Origin: Lepisosteus oculatus
Lineage: Eukaryota; Chordata; Actinopteri; Semionotiformes; Lepisosteidae
Direction of reading: 5' to 3'
NCBI RefSeq assembly: GCF_040954835.1
Contig: NC_090698.1
Coordinates: 47,998,284 to 48,062,283, forward strand
DNA length: 64,000 nt
The notes beneath the pieces were generated by a model. It did not search any database. It was given only the letters and a program-made list of their open reading frames with translations, and was not told where the DNA came from. This document shows positions 22,441-35,400 of the stretch, piece by piece; position 1 is the stretch's first letter; each line of letters opens with the position of its first letter. Position numbers and translations under genes: made by a program.

Positions 22441-22480
22441 CTTCACTGGAGTCTGCACCTCTTACAATGCTGGACAAGAT
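22441..22480 (-). other. ELOVL7 5' UTR part of exon 2
   Basis: Forty bases lie between a TTAACAG acceptor and the start codon. This implies at least one upstream non-coding exon. Confidence 0.6.
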
Positions 22481-24169
22481 CTGTTAAGAATTCAAAAGCT
22501 TAACTTCAGTTATAGGTATGGAAACCAACTGACAGTTTTATAATTATTTTAGACTACAAATGCATAGTACATTAAATATAAACCATGTTGTATTCCTTCA
22601 TGTTTACTTTGAAGAAATGCTGAAAGTCTTCAAGGGGAACGAGTCTCTTCGCCTTTTAGTTGTAGATTTAGGTAACGATGGAACAATAATTGGAAAACAA
22701 CCTCCAACACGTTTAGGACCTGAGAGCACTTAAACTGTTACATTCTTGAACCCTTAGTGGATCTAATTAACTTGAACTGGGCCCATATGGAATACAAATA
22801 AATACAGGAGTGAATCTCCAAGACCAAAGATGAGAATCCCTGATGAAAGTGCGGTCTCTGGACAGACAGGCATCTCCGGAAAGAAATAACACATATACCT
22901 TAGTTATCACAGCCCTGCCCTGACTAAATACAGTTCTGAAGATTCCTCCCAGCTTCCAGTGGATATGGAAACAATCACTTCCCTTTTCCCCGGGATGTGT
23001 TCCTCAGAGCTAGTCCCTTTTCTCGTCAGTCCTCAGCTCCACCACAGAAATATTAACTAGTCTTTATCAAACATAAGTTAGATTTTTGCTTGTTTTGCCT
23101 CAACAGGTAGATATTCTGAGAACAGTATCCAGTACACTGTAGGGATCAGGAACGTCTATGGCTAGGGAACAAGATACATGCACACAGAGTAAAAACAGAT
23201 GCACTTTATCACACAATAGGATGCTGGGCCTTTCTTTGTTGGAAACAGTCTTTGTTTTTGAAATTTGCATTCTATAGGTTATGGAAGATGGACCAAAAGA
23301 AACACTTCACGATCATGTTTCTGCATTCCACTGCAACTTTTCATAAACCATCCCCAGGTTAATACAGTATGATTTTTAATCCACAGCTACACATAAAAAG
23401 CAAGCTTGAAGAAGCTTTAAGCAAAGAGAAGGGGGGTTATCTATTGCATTGACAATGGAAATGGCAATCTCTAAAATCCAGGAACAGATGAAGTTTTTCA
23501 CTTTTAAAAGCTCAGTTTCAGTTTCCACTTTTATAGATTTGTGTTGAAGTTTCAAAACTGGCTGTAAATCACAACATTGCTTGAAGTAATATAAACACAA
23601 ATACCTTCAGAACCACAATCAAGTTACAACCCAGGACATTTCTTTGCTCATCTGTACTGCATCCTCAAGAGCCACTCCCCACACACACTCATTGTTAATG
23701 CAGAGCAGAGTAAAAGTTATGCAAAGCATTCTATTCATGTCTACAAAGAGCAGAACTGATGCATTTGCATAAATATGAAGTCTGCAAAACTGAAATGAGT
23801 ATAAAACAGAATATGCATCTTAAAATGCAGTACAAATAATGAGAGTGTTATGTAAAAGCATCTACAATCTGGAAAAGGAGCCTGAAAATGCCTGTTTTAC
23901 TAAAGATTGGCAACACCTGTAAGGTATTGATTGATGAGCAATGAACCTATAACCCATTTAAAATAATGAGAATGCTGTAATTGTGGGATGAAAAGTATTT
24001 AGATTCTAGTCCTCAGTGATCTCTAAATTAATTTGACAAATAACCTGTTTAGTTGATCACAATGGAAATGCTCCATATCTTTAGAATTTGTGACCTACAA
24101 AACCTACCGGACTGGGGCTCTCCAGGACCAACGTCAGAGATACCCAATCTCTGAGGCACTAACAAGCAA

Positions 24170-24199
24170 AATAATAATAATAATAATAATAATAATAAT
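24170..24199. repeat. (TAA)n microsatellite
   Basis: About ten uninterrupted AAT units at the 3' tail of the SINE on the minus strand. The same tail is present, shorter, in the other copies. Confidence 0.9.
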
Positions 24200-24485
24200 T
24201 GCTTACACTTATATAGCGCTTTTCTGGACACTCCACTCAAAGCGCTTTACAGGTAATGGGGACTCCCCTCCACCACCACCAATGTGCAGCATCCACCTGG
24301 ATGATGCGACGGCAGCCATAGTGCGCCAGAACGCTCACCACACATCAGCTATCAGTGGGGAGAGCAGAGTAATGTAGCCAATTCATAGAGGGGGATTATT
24401 AGGAGGCCATGATTAGTAAGGGGCAATTGGAAATTTGGCCAGGACACCAGGGTTACACCCCTACTCTTTTCGAGAAGCGCCCTGA
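24171..24485 (-). mobile_element. 5S-derived SINE, copy 2 (lacks the 5S head)
   Basis: Contains the (AAT)n tail, the LINE-like tail and part of the body of the same family as copy 1. The alignment stops at CGAGAAGCGCCCTG, so the 5S-like head and the rest of the body are missing. The break abuts a perfect inverted repeat. Confidence 0.8.
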
Positions 24486-24520
24486 TACCAAACAATCACA
24501 AAATGTGATTGTTTGGTATC
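24484..24520. repeat. Perfect 17-bp inverted repeat
   Basis: The left arm GATACCAAACAATCACA (24484-24500) and the right arm TGTGATTGTTTGGTATC (24504-24520) are exact reverse complements, separated by AAA. It sits exactly at the truncation point of the SINE. Confidence 0.95.
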
Positions 24521-26299
24521 AAGATAAACAGATCTCCATAACAAAATCCTCTAGTCTTTTTACTTTGAGGTTTAGATTGGTCATTTAACAAAAGGTCAGA
24601 AACTCAGACTGCTAAAAAGAACAGAAAAACAGTTACAAATGAGAGGAAGCCCTTCAGTCCCTCTAATGTGGTAAAAGTGGCATATTTCTTAATTGCCATG
24701 TCTTCTAAAAAGCATTTTACCTTGGAAATTCTGATGAAACCAAGATAATTCCTAGCATTCCTCAACCTACTATGTAGATAGTATACATTCCATACACCTA
24801 CTCCTCTTCTTACACTCTTAAATATAACAGACCATCTCTTCTATGTTCCATATTTGTATTCAAATCCCATCCCTTTACGAAATTTTACCACAGTTCAAGG
24901 AGAAACTTGAATCGTCTTGAGATCCAATGAAATCAGGAGGTACGGTTCTGGTCACTTGGCAACTGAAACACCGATCTCCAGGTTAGAGAAGTGTTTTTTC
25001 TCATGTCTTGAGAAAAGAACATTACATGTTTCCAAGCTCCGTCTTCACAAAATTCCTTAATTTCTTTTTCAATCTCATCAATACATTTACAGATTTAGGC
25101 ATTTCCCACTTGTCCCAAAATTCATCTTCCAGTTTTCCTTTATTTGGGTTTCTCTCCCCCCGAGACCACTCTGATCAGAGTTTTCCTTGATCCTTATTAC
25201 CCACCCCTGTGCTTCATATTCCGGCTTCCTCCTCCCTTATTCTGCATGTTGCTGAAGACTTCACAATTAAATATTTTCTTCTTTCTTTACACTTCTTAGC
25301 ATGGAATTACTTTCTGCATGTGCCTTTGCAGGTCGATCACACAGATTCCCACTCAAACATTAATAAAAAGCAGAATTCACAAGGGTTACTCTTCCCATGT
25401 TAAGTAAAAAAACAAATTAATTAACCCAGAGCTCCAGAGGTTCTACGCATTTAAATTAGGCTTGAACATGTCTAGAAGTTAAATTGCAGTGAGAATACAA
25501 GCAAACATAGAAGCACAGGTATCAACGAAACAGGTACTGAAAATACAGAGCTATACCAAATGAGGGGAAAAAAAAACTTCAGTCAATGCCTTGTATTCCT
25601 TATCTCCGAGAAAGGCGAGTCTAGGAATGTGTTAAATGAAACTTCTCAAGCAACAGCCTGACTGAAGTTGCTGTTCAACCGGTTCTACCATGGAAACAAG
25701 GGAACACACTATTGTTTCATCTGGAACTACAAGTGTTTCGTCTCTCCTCTTTGCGGGTGTAACTTCAGAGCCTTGGGAAGTTAATTATATTCAAGGGTGT
25801 GTTGGCAAGCTAGTAGAAGTTTTTTTAATGAAATGAAGTGTGGGTGGGAGAGAAATGTTAACAAAAATGGTGAAATTGGAAAACTCCTCTGGGATTTTCA
25901 TCAACATGATAACAGAAGAGAACATTTAAAATGAGACTTCAGACTTGCGCAATGACATTTAACAGAATGAGATCAAATACTGTTCTAACGCAATCCTGCT
26001 ACACCCAGAAATAAAGTTCAGGAGTCTGATTAATAAAATGTCCCCTAAGATCTCGATCAAGATGACAAAGCAATAATTTGACTCATACAGTATGTTACCT
26101 GTACATTCATTTTTAACAGCTAAAACACACCCTATATAAATATCACCGATTCATTACTGTAATTTGATAATTCAAAGATATGAGAACTTTGTTGTTTGGA
26201 ATGACTTCATAAGGTACCCTTAAACGCTACTGTGCAGAAAGCAGCACAGATAAGTACTGCATTTTATACTATAGCCCAAGGTCAGCTAAAATGTATATC

Positions 26300-27260
26300 C
26301 CCTATATCTCTCTCTTTCTTCATTTCCATTTTTCAGGGAGGATTAACCTCTACTTATTCTTTTGCAGCTTGCATGCTGACACAGCTCCCCACTCAAACCA
26401 ATTCTGCCACTAAGCAGCTTGAGAGCACAGTCCAGTAAGTTACCCATTCACATAATTACAGTAGCTCAGAAGCAGAATACAGAGTAGCATGCTCTTTGTG
26501 AGCAAAGGAGGGGAAACAACCCCTCTCACTGCAACATAACCCCACCTTCAAGCTACTGTGACAGGGTTCCAAAATCTTTCTCAATTCAACTCCCCTATAT
26601 CTCTCAGACAGTCACTTGTAGGCCACCTCTTGTTCTTAAGAGAACCTCTCTCAGGAAAAACTAACCCCAATCTCTCTTTAGTGTCCTAATGAACTCACTG
26701 ATCTACTTCCCTGGCCATTTCAGCAAATCTGAGCTCTTGCCATTAGCGGGACTCATTCTGGATTTGCTGCTTCTTCATCTTACTGATATAGAGGTCTCCC
26801 TCAGATGCCATCCCATCTCAGTTGGCATCATGGTCTAGCCACACAAATAAAATTCCGCCCTCATTCAAGGGATACCATCAGTGCACTACTTCCTCATCAG
26901 GGAAGTCTCCCTCTGCTGCTGCCTATACTGCAGAAATTCTCTTCCCATAACTTCTCAAGCTTGTCTGTCGATTTGTTCATGCTCTCGGGTCTGTTACAAC
27001 AGGCACAGGCAAACTACTGATTGCCAACTCCTGCAAGTGCAACTTACACTACAACTGCATGGACACTTCAGTGTCAACAGTCACTGGACAGATTTCATTC
27101 TCATGCAGAATGCCTCTGTGTACCATGTGCTTCCTGATCACTGAAAAGCCATTGTCGCCTACAGGAGCTAACCACAATCTACAGGTAGATTTACTTCTGT
27201 CAAGTTGCATCCAGCAATTTCTTCAGCAAATGGATACCCAGGGCACTTACCCATAAATTC
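26300..27260. repeat. C/T-rich unclassified block
   Basis: The composition is richer in C than the flanks. Around 26340-26395 it contains a piece resembling the right flank of the foldback family (TTTGCAGCTTGCATGCTGAC). The rest, to 27260, looks like a decayed repeat, but I recognise no protein motif in six frames. Confidence 0.3.
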
Positions 27261-30200
27261 ATAAAAGCTACTTGGAGTCCTATAATTCACAATTCTTAAC
27301 AGAAAACAGGCTTTGTGTACAGATCTCATTTTGAAAACCTTCTGTGATCTAAATAAGAAAAATTAATACTTTACTGTTCTGTATTTCCTGAATTACAGAA
27401 ATGACAAAACATAGGATAACCAAATAAAAGGGCATTTGATTCCAGATGGTCACCAAACTGCCATTTTAACGTGCATGTTTGAACTTGATTTACTCATCTG
27501 ATTTGCTAAGGAGTGTCGGGCTTTAATAAATTCATTCTTGGTTTGCCTAAGGGAAGGACCGTTTACAGCTTAATATCATCTTGTGACGTAACTACAATAC
27601 TCTAAAACATGGAAGCATTGCGAAATGTACATAGTCTAATCCAAAATGTAATTATCTTAAAAAAAACATTTTTAATACCATGTCCACACCTTGCTTTAAA
27701 TTCTACATTTTCAAAGCATTTGGTACACCTGCCTGAACATTACAAGTCCTAACTGGATGAACAAACAAGTGGTCCCCCTGTTTTGCTTACAAGACATGCT
27801 GCTAACTTCCAGAAACTTCTTCACAATTTTGTAAATAAATCAGAAGGCAAGATCCCATTGGTATATAAAGATGGAAATTCTAGAGAGTGAAGTTTAAAAC
27901 AAGTTATAACATTATTGTGAAGCATTTAAACAGACAAAAAATGCCCACAGGCCAATGAACCCTGGATCACACATCTGAACTATACAGTAGGTTACTGCCC
28001 AGAAAGATGGATTCATTTGCACACATGAACAGTCTACTAATATGGACTCCCTATCTTAATATCTCTATTATAACATTTTTTGCCAATGGTTTGTTGAGCT
28101 CCCCAAATATACCAAAGAGCACCACATCTACATTTCAGGAGGGAAAACGGGTTTGATGGCATATCTTGCTGTTATTGCTGTGCAATTATTTGCCCTGGCA
28201 TTCCACACGTAAAAGCCACACAAGCTAACATAATCTTATGCCAAATACTTATATTATGCAAATGTAGTACTAGCAATGGCTAAAGAAAGAATAATTAACA
28301 CAGCTGACAGTCCATTTGTGCAGCTTCGTTTAAGGCTGTTGCACTGAGTTCCAAACTCTTAAAACTAAGCCGTTTCTTACTCATGCAACTGAAGCTCATT
28401 TTTTAAATTATAAAACAAAGATAGATTTTTCTGGGTTTTTTTTTGCAGGATGCAGAAAACCTTCCAAAGTTAAAAAAGTCAAATAAAGGTGAGAGAAGTG
28501 TCTCATGAGAGCCAGGAGCACAACCTCAGTGAAAGGAATTTGAGAGATGTGCTACACCTCCCCATACTGTACATCCTTCTTTCCTTCTTGGTAAAGTGAG
28601 GTAAAACCTTCCAACTGTGAGTAATAAAATGTTCTGTCCTTGACCCTTCAGAAGTTACTGCGTTATTCTTCCATCAGGTTTGTCAAGAAATGCTAGACTG
28701 ATTTGACGTAAATGAGGGGTGTCTCTTACACCCATAAGAAACGCCTACAGACAGGGTGTGACTCCAGGTGGAAAAAAGAAACCCTGTTTCAAAAGAGAAT
28801 AGTCTAATGGCAAATATATATTTACTTAAAATGGGGCTAATCTGGCCAGGTAAGATGTTGATTTGAATCTCCAACATGAAAATATGCAAAGGATAAGGTC
28901 TAAATTCTCTGTACAGCTTTAACTATCAAGATTGGATGACAGTTCACACAAGTCCATTCATATTTATTCAAGTAACTCATTCTATCTAGTGCAGATTAAA
29001 TCAGATACTCTCTGAACAACATGACTCCTTTTACGTACTTCACTAGCATTCTGTTAATTAATTCCTGTAAACACCTTAAGATACTTAAGCAACAGTAAAT
29101 CCAAATCTCTCCACGAAAAAGGATAGACTATGTTAATGAAACACACTCACTATGACGAAATGTTACTTTCCATCCCCACAAACAGAAAATAGATGATAAT
29201 GCTATTGTGGAGCTCTTGAAGTGGGCACTACATTTGCATTGACTGCTCATAAACCCATTACTCCGATACTACTTACAGAAAAAAAATCTTTGCACCTAGC
29301 AACTGCCATTTGTTGGCAAAGGACAGGCTCTCCGCTACCAGGGCGTGCATATCTCCAGGAGTGTAATAATGAAAGGCAAAACAAACAGAGTTAGCAAAGC
29401 CTCATTTCCATGAGCCGTTATAGCTTTGGTCAGAGATACACAACAGTCATGGGATCATGGGAACTATTGCCTGTTGACTTCAGCAAATAAAAAAATAAAA
29501 GAACTCCTATTCTCATTAACAAGCCCTTCATAAAAAAAAAAGTTGATTAGCAGCTTCAGGGTTCTTGAGGGCTCCTATAATATTCAATACCGGGATGGAT
29601 ATTGCAAGCCAAGTTAAAATTTTCCATTACTGCACTGACACGAGTCTTGTAGATGTTAAACCAGATTGTGATCCTAATCTATCTTGTTCATCAAGTGTTT
29701 CAAAGCATTCAACGAATCAAGATTTGTAAAAATAAAAATCTACAAGTTAGCAAATTAGGAGTAGTTCCAATTAAAAAGACTGTATAAGACCCCTCCTGTG
29801 CAGAGAAACCTCCTAGATTCTATTCATGGGCCAGATGAGTACAATTTAATTCTAGTGATTTTCCACTTGCAAAACGTTTCGATTTACCGAAATGAACATC
29901 CAGTTACTTGCCTCTTAAATTACGTCCTGACTAGTTTGCCTTTCACTGTCACTCCATAGCACTGGTTACATGTTGCGGTGATAATCTTTCTTTTCACCTT
30001 GCAGAACAGGAAATATCGAAGGTGTAGCTACTTACACCCAGGGAGAGCAACAGAATCAATACACTGGTTACTGATTAAAGTTGCCACCACTAAAGATTCC
30101 GTTTGTTATTTAAACTAACACGTATTTCTAAGTTAAAATGTAATAGTTACTTGTACAAAACCGCAAGCGCACCTGAAGCAAAAGGCGTCTCGCACTATAA

Positions 30201-30913
30201 ACTCGACCCCGCCTTCAGTGAAGTTAAACTAATGACGCCTGAAAAGGAGGCACCTGCACGCACTGTGGATGTAGTGAATGTAACAGGTGTTCATTACCTA
30301 CTTACAAAGATGACCATTGTTTCGCGGAGAAGTCCACCTTTTACCTAAATAAAGTATGAGCTTATGTCAATTTAAAATATAAATGTCATATATAATGCAT
30401 TTCTGTATCTCACCAAATGCGAAAAAGAAGCTTGTTGTTGAAGGGTTACAGAGAGCAACTTTAAATCTTCCACATTTCCACCCCCAATTCTCCGCTTATG
30501 CTTTTACGCAAACAATGTAAATTCTGAAATAGAACATAAAATGATTTGTACGTGCTTTAGTTGTTACTTCAACGCAACCAAGGTTTTAGAATTTTTGCGC
30601 TAGCTATATCAAAAGGCCCAAAAATCACGTTCAAGTTCATTCGGTCGATCACAGCTGCGAGCATGTTAAAAAAGTGAAAAGCTACTCTGGTTGACATTTT
30701 TATCCCAACTTATTTTATGGCACTATAATGTACTGTAAGTCCACATTTAATGTCAAATTAAAATTATATATTGTATTTGCTCTGATATATCGCACGTGTA
30801 AGTTTCTTGTAATAAGTGAAATATACAAATCCAATATATTATGATTTACTATTCTACAGACCTGTGACACTTGGCAGAAGAGCAAGATCACCCCGTATCT
30901 CCTCCAGGCTCAC

Positions 30914-31080
30914 CTGGTGCTCCTTCACCCGTACAAATGAGGAAAGACTGGGACTAACTCAATAATTCATTACCGAGAGAGCCCGCCCATGTGATTCAAT
31001 AAGGGAGGAGACAACTTAAAAGACGTTTAGAACAGACCCCGGAAATCTAGCCATTGGTTAACGTCATATTGTGTCGTCAC
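30914..31080 (-). promoter_or_regulatory. Probable ELOVL7 non-coding first exon and promoter
   Basis: On the minus strand there is a strong donor, CACCAG|GTGAGC, with the last exon base at 30914. Upstream lie TTTTAAG, CCAAT (31057-31053) and two CRE-like half sites (TGACGTT, TGACGAC) near 31062-31080. Mammalian ELOVL7 also has a non-coding first exon, and the 40-nt UTR of exon 2 requires one here. The exact transcription start is unknown. Confidence 0.4.
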
Positions 31081-32601
31081 ATAAAAATCTAAAAAAACAC
31101 ATGGTGTGATAGTAATGTATTCTACAGGTTGCAATGTGATCTCACTAAATCTAGGAACACGTTTTTAGAATATAATCTCTTAAATCTTCATCATACTAAA
31201 AACAAAATTGTTGTAAGCCTATTCAGCTGCTTTACTTTGTAATTAGGTAGGTGTTCAAAAACAGAATTCCACCATACTAACAGTGCAGAAGCACTGCCCT
31301 GCTCCTCTGTATTAAGTATGGGAGCACCAGTCCTTAAAATAATGTAATTTTTGTGAGCTTTGTAACCCTTTCAGTGCTCTCCAACCTTGAAAAGTCCATG
31401 TCTTAGGCAGGTCTTAGAGGTAGTAAATCATTCATAATGACTAGGGATAATTTATCTGTGATCAGTTAAAGAGGTGATTTTTTTTTTAGGTAATTAGGTA
31501 TAATTGTGAACACAAATCTGAAGTCTCTTTAGCACTCCAGGGCCAGAGTCCTCTCTTAAATAAATATTACTGTATAATTAATAACATAAGGTTTTCCAAA
31601 TTTAAAAACAGTGAGCCAGAGAAAACTATGAGTCAGAGGAAACAGCTACGTAACTAAGGGAAGAACAGAAACCGGAAGATCCTAGGCCCTCCAGGAATCG
31701 TGATGGACAGTAGTTGTACAGATAGTACTCCTCTATCACTTTGTAATGTACAATAGGTCTTTCCCTGCACTGAACAGACATACTGTACATGTACACATAC
31801 AGTAATTTCTCCAAAATATACCATACATGGGCACGCACATCAAAAAAACAATGAGAGAATTTGTGAAATGAAGCCTTCATTGAAAACATTTATTGTAAAA
31901 TGTTAAAATAACTGAAATCTCCAAGTGAGGCCTTCCGGTGTAGGAGCCCTTGTGAAAAGAAAGTTCCCCTTATGTCTTAGTGGAGAGACCTCTTGCCAAA
32001 TGAAAAGATTTAGATGTGCTTCCTTGCATTTTCAGGTTCTGTCATTCTATGTCATGCACAACACAAGGCAGCTAATTATAAAGGCTTAATCAAAAATAAA
32101 GTGTAATTATAAAAAGCTTTTTCTCCAAGGATACCAACTTGCTGGGAGAAAGCACCGTGGATACAAATTACAGTCCCTTTCTGCTTTTGTTTTCTGAAAG
32201 TCAGTGCCTTTTCAAAGCAATATCCAGGTGCTTGGCAAACTACATTAAACAATTATGTGCCAGGGCTCATGGATTAAATTTAGGAAAGGCCCCCTGCTGT
32301 TCTATATTAGGTATTTTAGTAAGAAGTCTACATTTTGGTATGAAACATGGTTTAAATTCCAATTTTAAGATGTAAATTAAAAAAAGACTGAGCAAGACCT
32401 GTCTTATACTGTATTTGTCTCACTTGCTTCTGTTAAATTTGTGTAACTTTGTATTGGCTTCTCTGAAAAAAACCCAACAGATTTTAAAATCTGTTTCACA
32501 GGATTTCCAGTGCATCAGATGTTCCCCAGACCTCAACAGCTGAAGCCATTTGCTCTGTTTTCTATACTGTAATTACCGAGAGGGTGGCCTGTTGATAATA
32601 T

Positions 32602-33021
32602 GTTTATTCCATGCTGAAAAGAGAAGAAAGAAAACACAACGTTTCGGCCGTGGAGCCTTCTTCAGGTGTGAGCTACTTATTATGTTGACGACATCTGCAA
32701 AGGAATAGAAGGTGGTTAGAAAGCCTGGTCTTGGAACAGATCGCTGTGAAGAGGTGCTGGTTTAGTAAGAGAGGGGGCAAGTGACCCAGGGAGGAAGAGA
32801 AGGAACGTCGAAGAGATCTAGAAAAAGATTTGGAGGAAGATGTAGCAGATGTAGGTTGAAGTAGTTCAGGTGGGTAGCTGCGTCAGCATGAGTTCACACC
32901 TGAACAAGGCTCCATGGCCGAAATGTTGTGTTTTCTTTCTTCTCTTTTTAGCATGGAATAAACCTACTACTTGTTCCTTTGCAGCCTATGCATGCTGATG
33001 CGGCTACCCACCACCTGAACT
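32602..33021. repeat. Foldback element, copy 1
   Basis: Arms of about 70 bp at 32602-32671 and 32894-32963 are near-perfect reverse complements; the left starts GTTTATTCCATGCTGAAAAG. About 220 bp of purine-rich DNA separates them. A second, shorter inverted pair, containing GGTAGCTGCGTCAGCATG at 32873-32890 and its partner near 32990-33010, is nested beside the right arm. The same arms recur at 62.6 kb. Confidence 0.85.
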
Positions 33022-33949
33022 GTTTATAATACTACTCATTAAAAAAACAATGTCATACATAGTTCTTTAACTTTGGTACATGCAGGTAATTTTTACTCTT
33101 TGAAATTCATATCCATAATTTAACATAATATATTTTTATCCAGTTTAGGAACAGATTATTACATGAAAGCTAAATAATCCTATTGTATTCTACTTATGCA
33201 AGGGCATTTTTGTTCTTGTACTGCATGCTGAGATGGTATTCAGAGAGGCTATTCATCTAAGAATGTAGTAGAAACATGCCAGGCCTTAATGAAATTGCTC
33301 AAGTTTCTATCTCTTTACCGGTTGGCCAGCATTCATGGCATAGTTTTCTATGTACTGTCCTCTCGACTATTTCCTCACGCAGAGTAAACGTCTCATACCT
33401 TTGCACAGATTTTATCTGTCTCTTGTTTCAAAGCCAGTCTCGAGGAATCTGTACACAGTATGAACACCCTCCTTCAGATTCAAAAAATGCTTTTTCACGG
33501 TCACTGGTGTCTTCTGTTTTTTCATATTGAATGTGCTATTTCTTTTCTTTATCAATAATATCAATATCCATAAGAGGATAAAGTCTGTGCAGTATCATTT
33601 TAATTAGCTGTAGTTGTCCCAATGTTGATTTACAATTGTTGTGTTTGAGTACATTAATTGGCCATTTTCAATTGAACTGCTCACCTCTTTTTTAAATTAA
33701 TCAACAGGGAAGTGCATTTACAATGTTTTAACACGAACATATCACCACAGTATAAAGAAAACATTTTAAATAAAAACTTGAAATGATTCCAGGGGAAACG
33801 TGGGTGACAGCTATTTCTAACAAGATTACGTGATGTTTCAACGTCTCTTTTAGATTTCACCATTTGAAAGTAACTGTGTTCTTAACAGGAAGCAGTTTTA
33901 TCTACATCCTGCACACCTACTGAAAAGTGGTTACGAATGAGAGGAAAGT

Positions 33950-34276
33950 GGATGGCAAGATAATACAGTGGTTAATAGTGCTGCTTTGTAGTGGTGGGGC
34001 CCTGGGTTCAATTCCTGGGGTGCTGTTCGTATAGGGTTTGTATGGTCTCCCCTGGGTACATGAGTTTCCTCCCACAATCCAAATACATACTGATTGATTA
34101 AATGACGTCTGTGAAATTATAAAATTGGCCCTGGTGTGAGTACAGTATGTGTGTATGTGTGTTTGTTCTGCAAAGGATTAGCATCCCATCCAGGGTGTAT
34201 CCCACCATGCTATAAGTGTTTCACAGGATCACCATGACCCTGAATCAGATGAGCAGTTATTAAAAGTGAAGGGATG
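33950..34276 (+). mobile_element. tRNA-derived SINE, full length
   Basis: It opens with a tRNA-like head, with box A around GTGGTTAATAGTG and box B GGGTTCAATTCC at 34004-34015. The body follows, with GTATGGTCTCCCCTGGGTAC and CATCCCATCCAGGGTGTATC, and it ends near GAAGGGATGG. The family is the common fish tRNA-SINE type, and other copies lie at 44.7, 45.6, 48.6 and 50.1 kb. Confidence 0.8.
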
Positions 34277-35169
34277 GTTCTGAAATATAACTTAATTCAT
34301 TTATACACAGAATTACAGGTTAATGAAAATGATTTTTTTTAGTTTTTAATAGTAAAGACATTTTTAACAGCATGACTTAATAGCACTGAGCAATGATACC
34401 ACACGTCAGCGTATACAGTCCATTTCTTACCTAAAATTAAGTTATACAGCACCTTGTATCCAACATCTACGTGAATTCCCCCTGAGACATGAGCCTTATG
34501 TAATGAAGTGATGTGCCTCCGGGTTCTTGCATCCCTTAAACTGCAAGAAAAGCTCTGAACTTTAAAGACTAGTAAGACAAGCTTATCCCTGAAGCTGTAA
34601 ATTTAGGAAGCGGATTCTACATTAATCATACAGATTTAAAAAAAAACATTTCTAATAAAATGCAATTTTCTCCTTCTTTGCACAGCAAGTTATAGAAGGG
34701 CATACTCCACTGATAGAATTAAACGGTAACTGCATAGTACTATTGAGGCACAACCTCTGTTACAGTAGTTCTCCTTACACAGTGTTCTTCACAGGGCAAG
34801 GGCTGGAGAAATTTATACCACTGAAAAGTCATTCTGCCTTCTTTGGGGGATAACACGCAGGCTACCAGCTGAGTTTTCTATTAGCACTCCCAGCTGAATT
34901 AGACCCAGGTGTGCTGCTTATTTGTTTTTAGTTCAGGGTTTCCGGGAACAGATGGAGGTGATGGCAGCTGAACCCAGGTAACGGACAAAAAAAAAATGGA
35001 AAGATGGTTCCTGACAACGGGCTCAGTGGACCTCTCAGACAACTACCTCGGTCACGTTGCTCATGAAGGAGCTGATAGGCTGATATCTGTATATCGTTTG
35101 CACTCCCGTCTATCAGCTATAGCTGGCTGAGGTACAAGAAGAAAGTATTTTCACTGTGGTTTAGTAATA

Positions 35170-35400
35170 TAAGAAAGATTACAAGTATGAAGCAGGAGGC
35201 CATTCCGTCTGATTATTCTGTTTGATAGTTAATTTATCCAAGGATTCATTCAATGAACACTCATTCAGCTGTTTCTTGACAAAACCCAGGGGTTTGAGCC
35301 CAACTACATTGTTAAGCATCTCGTTCCATACTCCACAACCCTTTGTGTAAAGTGGTGCCTCGTTGTCTAAACTAAATATCAACATACAATATCTTAGGTA
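35170..35400. repeat. Dispersed repeat with GAGGCCATTC-type core, copy 1
   Basis: Contains GCAGGAGGCCATTCCGTCTG, then a run of poorly conserved sequence to about 35400 ending in GTGTAAAGTGGTGCCTCGTTG. The same kind of unit is at 42130-42420. I recognise it as a repeated unit but cannot name the family. Confidence 0.5.

Larger units (their letters stand above)
22481..30913. other. Large first intron of ELOVL7 (inferred)
   Basis: About 8.4 kb between the first coding exon and a probable upstream non-coding exon. It holds a 5'-truncated 5S SINE (24171-24485), a perfect hairpin (24484-24520), a fragment of the foldback family near 26335-26400, and a C/T-rich unclassified block at about 26300-27260. 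No coding exon was seen. Confidence 0.5.

Noticed and set aside
24090-24377. 95-aa plus-strand frame with poly-isoleucine and poly-proline runs.
   Set aside because: It is the 5S SINE tail and its (AAT)n microsatellite read as protein. The same pseudo-peptide occurs at 12984 and 56145.
32637-32671. Hammerhead-ribozyme-like core in the foldback arms: CTGAAGA, then a short GGCT/GGCC stem, then GAAAC, as in Penelope-like elements.
   Set aside because: The core reads CUGAAGA, not CUGAUGA. I found no pairing partner for stem I beside a valid cleavage site, and the opposite arms are further mutated. It remains only a resemblance.
34004-34015. A genuine tRNA gene around the box B match.
   Set aside because: There is no cloverleaf with a proper acceptor stem, and the same head heads several SINE copies.
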